Below, piece after piece: positions 13,614 to 17,512 of a stretch of 17,512 nucleotides of DNA. Source of the stretch: Planctomycetaceae bacterium (GTDB lineage: Bacteria; Planctomycetota; Planctomycetia; Planctomycetales; Planctomycetaceae). Position numbers and translations under genes: made by a program. Position 1 is the stretch's first letter; each line of letters starts with the position of its first letter. The stretch covers positions 1 through 17,512 of the forward strand of contig JAWKUA010000049.1 in NCBI GenBank assembly GCA_041398785.1, read 5' to 3'. The notes beneath the pieces were generated by a model. The model ran no database searches, had not been told where the DNA came from, and was given only the letters and a program-made list of their open reading frames with translations.

Positions 13614-14052
13614 AGTCTTCCAGCGACATGACGAGCATCGCGTCCGGGTCTTCGCGGAATTTTACGAGGTTCGGCATCCGGCGAATGCTGGTGCCGGTCC
13701 TGGTCTGCGAGAACGTGGTCTTATTGACCGGTCCATACTTCGCGACAAACTGGTCATACGTCCGGTTCAGCGATCGCCGCACGTCGTCGCGTTCAGTTTC
13801 CGGCCAGTCTTCGTTCTGCGACTGCAGCACTCGGCGGCACCGTCCCAGATCGATCAGAGCCGCCCGGCGTTTCATCAGCGTGCCGTCGGCCCGGAGTTCT
13901 GTTTTGCCGTGTGTGGCAGGAACCGCCCGCCCGTCTTCAATCTGCTGAATCGACCGGTCATCGGCAATGAAGAAACTGCCTTCGGTGACATGCTTCAGCG
14001 GCGGCGGTCGGGCAAATTCCTTGATGACCAGTTCTTCCGTTGCCGGTTGCAC
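13249..14052 (-). CDS. Helicase-methyltransferase fragment: linker between methylase and helicase
   Basis: This continues the giant protein after the frame change near 14150. The frame is open above its first ATG and reads GDLAQQLQAAIAKLP before MQPATEEL. The authentic part runs to about 13450 and includes GSFFIADDRSIQQIEDG, then the segment ALIDLGRCRRVLQSQNEDWPE, LNRTYDQFVAKYGPVNK and LPYIAELYG. These are typical of the substrate or clamp region between methylase and helicase in this family. Beyond YIAELYG the conserved reading (RSQEQIISELGDLVFQNP) is in the frame of the next ORF, so the last ~65 residues here are spurious. Confidence 0.72.
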   Translation of the reverse strand: MQPATEELVIKEFARPPPLKHVTEGSFFIADDRSIQQIEDGRAVPATHGKTELRADGTLMKRRAALIDLGRCRRVLQSQNEDWPETERDDVRRSLNRTYDQFVAKYGPVNKTTFSQTRTGTSIRRMPNLVKFREDPDAMLVMSLEDYDEVTGTAKKAAILRQDVVGRKPAITEVSSAEEGLLVSLDHRGCVDLPYIAELYGPLSGTDYFRTRRPGVSEPANERMGNRRRLSLRQCAEQTRRGRTGRRGLYPQCRTAARRPAAGCPAG

Positions 14053-14146
14053 TTTCGTGGCTTCCGCCTTTGGCAGTTTGGCAATCGCCGCTTGCAGTTG
14101 CTGAGCCAGATCACCGTTCGATTTCAGACCGTAGTTGTGGTCACCG

Positions 14147-14815
14147 CTAGAGCTGCGATTCGCGACTCCAGTCGCCCAGCACCATGTCCGGGTGATTATG
14201 AAAGTAGCGATTGACCGGACTCTCCGTGCCTTCGATCGTCAGCGCGAGGTGTCCAGCCAGTCCGGAGTCCACATGCTGAGCGGGTTCGCCCGCCGCCCGT
14301 TTCCGCATGAAGATAATGTCGGTGACCACAGCCGTGCCTTCGCGTTTGAACGCATCGGACGGCAGCCGAATCGCGCCCAAGAAGTCGGCCCGTTCTCCGA
14401 GATACTCGCGAATCGCGGCGTTCTGCTTGTCGAGCGTAAAGTGCGACGTCACCAGCGAGAGCACACCGCCGGGCTTCAAAGCATCGACCGACTTCGCGAA
14501 GAAGTAATCATGCAGGGCGAACTTCTGGCCGTTGTGTTTCAGGTTCACATTGGCAAACGGCACATTGCCAATCACGGCGTCAAGCTGTCCGTCCGGCAGT
14601 CTGGTATCGCGGAAGTTCTCAATGCGGATGTCATGCTGCGGATACAACGCCTGAGCAATCCGTCCCGACGTCCGATCCAGCTCGACGCCAATAAACTTCT
14701 GCCCCTCGCGAGCATGGCCCATAAAGTTGCCAATCCCGCAGCCGGGTTCCAGCACCAGAGCGTTCTCCGGAACTCCCAGCCGTCCGGCTGCCTCATGCAT
14801 CGCCTGCATCACCAC
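14147..14815 (-). CDS. Helicase-methyltransferase fragment: N6-adenine methyltransferase domain
   Basis: This is the methyltransferase domain of the giant gene, not a separate gene. The first ATG (14815) is internal: upstream in the same frame the sequence reads SAKRTTFNAFYTSPVVMQAM, the usual entry into this domain. Residues 22-31 LEPGCGIGNF are the AdoMet motif I (about 14752-14723). GNVPF at 83-87 is the catalytic NPPF-type loop with valine for the first proline, a variant seen in these helicase-linked methylases. HDYFFAKSVDALKPGGVLSLV follows, then RLPSDAFKREGTAVVTDIIFM. The frame is lost at about 14150 after MVLGDWSRES and continues in the frame of the ORF at 14052. Confidence 0.82.
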   Translation of the reverse strand: MVMQAMHEAAGRLGVPENALVLEPGCGIGNFMGHAREGQKFIGVELDRTSGRIAQALYPQHDIRIENFRDTRLPDGQLDAVIGNVPFANVNLKHNGQKFALHDYFFAKSVDALKPGGVLSLVTSHFTLDKQNAAIREYLGERADFLGAIRLPSDAFKREGTAVVTDIIFMRKRAAGEPAQHVDSGLAGHLALTIEGTESPVNRYFHNHPDMVLGDWSRESQL

Positions 14816-15314
14816 CGGCGACGTATAGAACGCATTAAACGTCGTGCGTTTCGCACTGTCATCGAGTCGTCCGGCGACAGCAGTGTTTTCAGTTCCTCAC
14901 CAAGTTCCCGCCAGCCGTCGTCCTTGTATTTCCCGTCACCGGATCAGGAAACAGCCGCAAAGCCACCGCCCCAAACCCGCCGAATTTGGCCAGCGTTGAT
15001 CGTTCTTCATCGGTCGCCGTTCCTGCATCTTCCCTGCCGATTCACCACACGAATCGCCGCGATGATGTCACGGCCTTGGCTTTTCACCGCTGGCTGTCAC
15101 CGGCGTAGCAGCGTTCGTTTCGGTCGACGCAGCAGGCACCGGCGGAGGCGTTTGCACAGATGCAGCGGAAACCGCTGACGGCGATGAGGAATCCGGCGTC
15201 GCGTCGACGCGAGTCTCCGTTCTCGGCCGTTCCTTCTTCGAGCAGTGTCGGTGGATTCAGCTTGCGGCAGAGGCGGCTGATCGAACAGTGACCGTTCTCT
15301 GTGGCGTCGTGCCG

Positions 15315-15632
15315 TTATTCGGGCGGCGTGTGTCTGCGGACGTACGCCATCGCCGCGTCGAGACTGAACGTCTCGTCGTCGTTCTCCGGCGATTCGCTGT
15401 TCAAATCCAGTTCGAGTTCGTGAACCGCGATCTCCATCGCCTCGCTGCTCAGTTGCACGTCCGCCGATTCGGGCCGCACCCGCCGCAGCTTGTCGATCAG
15501 TTCCAGATGCCGGCCCCGCAACTGCATCGCCAGCTCCTCCAGCGTCGAAGTCAAGCGTCCGCTGCACGCGAGCCGCTCGTGATGCCTCGGCCGCAACCCG
15601 ATCAATTCCAGCACGATTGTCTTGTATCGCAT
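15315..15632 (-). CDS. Small conserved protein upstream of the helicase-methyltransferase
   Basis: The 105-residue product begins MRYKTIVLELIGLRP. Starts at 15641 (MDRMRYK) and 15665 are also in frame; I chose 15632 because the family, as I recall it, begins M-YKTIVLELL. The body is helical (RLTSTLEELAMQLRGRHLELIDKL), followed by SSEAMEIAVHELELDL and an acidic linker, and ends FSLDAAMAYVRRHTPPE. That last motif (SLDAAMAxxRxHTPP) is strongly conserved in small ORFs that I recall just before DarB-like helicase genes on integrative elements. It probably starts an operon with the helicase-methyltransferase. Function unknown. Confidence 0.75.
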   Translation of the reverse strand: MRYKTIVLELIGLRPRHHERLACSGRLTSTLEELAMQLRGRHLELIDKLRRVRPESADVQLSSEAMEIAVHELELDLNSESPENDDETFSLDAAMAYVRRHTPPE

Positions 15633-16170
15633 CCTGTCCATCCTGCTCGGTTTCGACCCCTTCAAGCTTCAGACAAAGCATCGGGCGGAAGCAACACTGT
15701 TGTCCCTGAAGCCATTGTCCGTCCCGATCCTCCACCGTTCATTGCGAAGATGCAGGCCATCCTGCCACAGTCGAAACCGTTTGGCGAGAAGTTTCTGCAT
15801 CGACACGGTGGGTGGCGTAGACATTACCTTCTGGCATCATTGTCGGCTGACTCAATTGAGAATAGCAGGCGACAGTGGACTGCACGTGGTCCGTGGTTGC
15901 TCGCGCTGGGCTCAGTCAGATTGGCCGGTAAACTCCCACGCATCCGCGCCCGGATTCAGGCGATCTCTGACAAGCTTTGGCTTTGCGAGACCAAGTCGCG
16001 GCACTCGGAGGTTCTCAACTTGAGTTGTTGCCGTGTGGCGGCGTCGGTCGGAGTTTCTCGATGAACCCGTCGGCGACGCCAATGATACTGCTCTTGCACG
16101 TGCTGCAACCGAGCAACGGTATCGGCCACAGTTCTCGAATTCACCGACCTCAAGCCCGGAGAGTTTCCGC
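15633..16170. other. Divergent intergenic region
   Basis: About 540 bases between the divergent starts at 15632 (minus) and 16171 (plus). Open frames cross it, but none has a recognisable motif or good ribosome site. The frame of the 16171 gene stays open back to 16033; I see nothing convincing in the extension. Promoters for both flanking units should lie here, but none is clear enough to place. Confidence 0.45.
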
Positions 16171-16896
16171 ATGGCAACAACGGAAGTCACGATCACCGTC
16201 TCGTCGAACCAGACAAGAGCGTCTCTGGTCCTGCCCGATTTCCGGGTGAAGCCGAATCAGGACCCGTTCGGTCCGCTTCAGTTGATACAGCAAGGCAGCA
16301 TGACGGTCACACTTCCGGTAACCTATAATCATGCCATCGCCCGCAGAAACTGGGACCGGAACTGCGACGGCAAGGTCGAACTGTACCGGGTGCCGGTGTA
16401 CCAGATCTACATCGATGCCGCCGGAAAGCCACGGCAGACCTGGCACGCTCTGCGATTCATGCCGGCATGGATCGACAACAACCGGTACCGGGGATTCACA
16501 ATGGCTTCTCCCGCCCCCCAACCTCGAAGGCGGGTCCCGCAATACAAGCCGAACTACCTCAGTGGTGCCATCGTGATCAAGGGTGGCTACTACATCCACA
16601 AAGGCCCGAAGAATCTGAACTGGGGTGGATGGAATGGTCGAGGCTGTGTGGAAATGGTCGGCGACTTCAAGAAGTTTCTCGGGGCAGTGCTCTCCATGTC
16701 CGCCATCACCCGGACGGCGAATATCCACGACGACATGAAGTCACTCGTGAAATCAGGCAAGCTGTTCGTCAAGGTGGATCCGGCCAACAAGCCCGCACTC
16801 GTTATCGACCGTCAGACCAATCCGCCGCAGTCGTTCGGAAGAAACGCCCCCTGCGTCCGCCGGCATTCAACACGTCGCCGCACGCCCGCTCCGTAA
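16171..16896 (+). CDS. Putative L,D-transpeptidase-like (YkuD-fold) protein
   Basis: This encodes 241 residues from ATG 16171 (MATTEVTITVSS; CGGAGAG lies a few bases upstream). The core contains VPVYQIYIDAAGKPRQTWHA (74-93), AIVIKGGYYIHKGP (133-146) and GGWNGRGCVEMVGDFKKFLG (152-171). H143 in YIHKG and C159 in GRGCVEM, 16 residues apart, resemble the HG(x)nSxGC(I/V)RM catalytic signature of YkuD-type L,D-transpeptidases and related Cys peptidoglycan enzymes. There is no signal peptide or membrane segment, so it would be cytoplasmic or exported by a dedicated secretion system. The last ~25 residues are Arg/Pro-rich and may be a frameshifted end. Function is inferred from the motif only. Confidence 0.5.
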   Translation: MATTEVTITVSSNQTRASLVLPDFRVKPNQDPFGPLQLIQQGSMTVTLPVTYNHAIARRNWDRNCDGKVELYRVPVYQIYIDAAGKPRQTWHALRFMPAWIDNNRYRGFTMASPAPQPRRRVPQYKPNYLSGAIVIKGGYYIHKGPKNLNWGGWNGRGCVEMVGDFKKFLGAVLSMSAITRTANIHDDMKSLVKSGKLFVKVDPANKPALVIDRQTNPPQSFGRNAPCVRRHSTRRRTPAP

Positions 16897-17512
16897 GTTC
16901 CGACGACGTCTCTGGTGTCGAGTTTGAACAACGTCGGGTGACGAACTGGTCAGCGTCCATGTGAAGCCTGCAAGGCGATGGCGGGAACGTCAAGGAGTCG
17001 GCCTGAATTTCGCACTTGCCAGTCGACGCCGGAAGCGCCGGCTCATTTCGATCCAAACGAAGCAAGTCCAGACAGCATGTCGGCAGGAATCTCGCCGTCT
17101 GGGTCCACCATTTAGAGAAACGGGAACCGCTTGTTCAATCATCGAAACAACTCGTCAAGACCATTGGGGCTAAAGTGATTTGCAGGAGATGAGGGTGGCT
17201 TTGCGAATCGGGTTGTATTTTGCGGAATTCGCTCCGCAGAGATGATGCGACACCTCTGAGCCCTGTTTCTACGAACGATTCAGCGATCGGCACAGGCGTT
17301 CGGCGTCCAAAGTCTCGGTCAGAGAGCAATTCCGTTACCTTCGTGATTCTTTTACTGGAGCCCCCTCCACACAGGGCATTTCTGTCTGCCCAGTCATTGG
17401 TCGTTCTGTTCGATCCTCGGGAAACATATGCGCGAATGGGGTCACGCACCGCAGAGTATGCAACGCGATTGGAGGTTCCGGAACTTGCGGTCCTCCTATC
17501 CAGTGATTCCGT
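16897..17512. other. Right-end region without a supported gene
   Basis: About 615 bases. A minus-strand frame (17135-17449, 104 residues) is open but has no recognisable motif or ribosome site. Plus-strand frames are shorter and arginine-rich. I see no hairpin or repeat that stands out. Confidence 0.4.

Larger units (their letters stand above)
10018..15300 (-). pseudogene. DarB-like N6-adenine methyltransferase / SNF2-type helicase, multiply frameshifted
   Basis: Minus-strand fragments in all three frames line up as one protein of about 1,750 residues: linker, adenine methyltransferase, helicase domain 1, helicase domain 2, C-terminal coiled region ending LKLF-stop at 10018. Such methyltransferase-helicase giants occur on plasmids, phages and integrative elements. 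Phage P1 DarB, which protects incoming DNA from type I restriction, is the best known relative in layout. Family-like residues require frame changes near 15080, 15030, 14940, 14865, 14150, 13450, 11890, 11735, 11410, 11210, 10985, 10960, 10715, 10650 and 10590. Between these points no stop interrupts the conserved frame, so the indels are recent or artefactual. As written no single full-length product can be made. The true start is not visible; it probably lies just below the small ORF ending at 15315. Confidence 0.8.

Noticed and set aside
14135..15178. 347-residue plus-strand open frame opposite the methyltransferase domain
   Set aside because: It mirrors the methyltransferase coding region; composition and lack of motifs mark it as a shadow.
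15097..15735. 212-residue minus-strand frame over the small ORF and the helicase start
   Set aside because: Its upper part overlaps the better supported ORF 15315-15632 in another frame. Only a short stretch just below 15300 may belong to the methylase-helicase N-terminus.
17135..17449. 104-residue minus-strand open frame near the right end
   Set aside because: There is no ribosome site, motif or operon context, and composition alone does not support a gene.

Overview
The window is an accessory region, most likely part of a conjugative plasmid or integrative conjugative element of a planctomycete. This rests on its GC-rich composition, on a MobF relaxase, and on several small gene families that I recall from planctomycete and related mobile elements. 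The host call is inference; no rRNA, tRNA or core gene is present to fix the taxonomy.

Layout. Bases 1-243 hold 10-bp-phased GTCAGG-type repeats, a perfect hairpin and a small palindrome directly before the relaxase, a plausible origin-of-transfer or control region. Bases 244-3188 encode a TrwC/TraI-type (MobF) relaxase-helicase of about 980 residues, interrupted by small indels. Its operon partner (3185-3694) overlaps it by ATGA and faces a convergent small gene (3749-4042); a perfect 13-bp inverted repeat lies between them. Bases 4337-5178 look like a toxin-antitoxin remnant: a ribbon-helix-helix antitoxin, a second antitoxin-like gene, and the first ~30 codons of a PIN-domain toxin. Bases 5217-5912 carry a two-gene unit ending in an intact HNH endonuclease. 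Bases 5913-6650 contain no gene I can support.

From 15632 down to 6696 everything recognised is on the minus strand: a small conserved ORF, a giant N6-adenine methyltransferase plus SNF2-like helicase (about 15.3 kb down to 10018, reminiscent of phage P1 DarB), three small hypothetical genes, an intact orphan DNA methyltransferase, and two small accessory genes. The minus-strand genes often have AAGGAG- or GAAAGGAA-type ribosome sites, and GC hairpins occur between several of them. At 16171-16896 a plus-strand gene encodes a protein with an L,D-transpeptidase-like His/Cys pattern.

How it fits together. The relaxase would nick and unwind DNA for transfer. The helicase-methyltransferase and orphan methyltransferase could modify or protect the transferred DNA in a new host (inference). 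The antitoxin/PIN and HNH modules would act as stabilisation or competition cassettes. Both large genes are broken by single-base indels while the recognised small genes look intact, so sequence error must be separated from real decay. Two plus-strand units (4337 and 5217) share a promoter whose -10 hexamer ends exactly 6 nt before the ATG, with no Shine-Dalgarno sequence, which predicts leaderless mRNAs.
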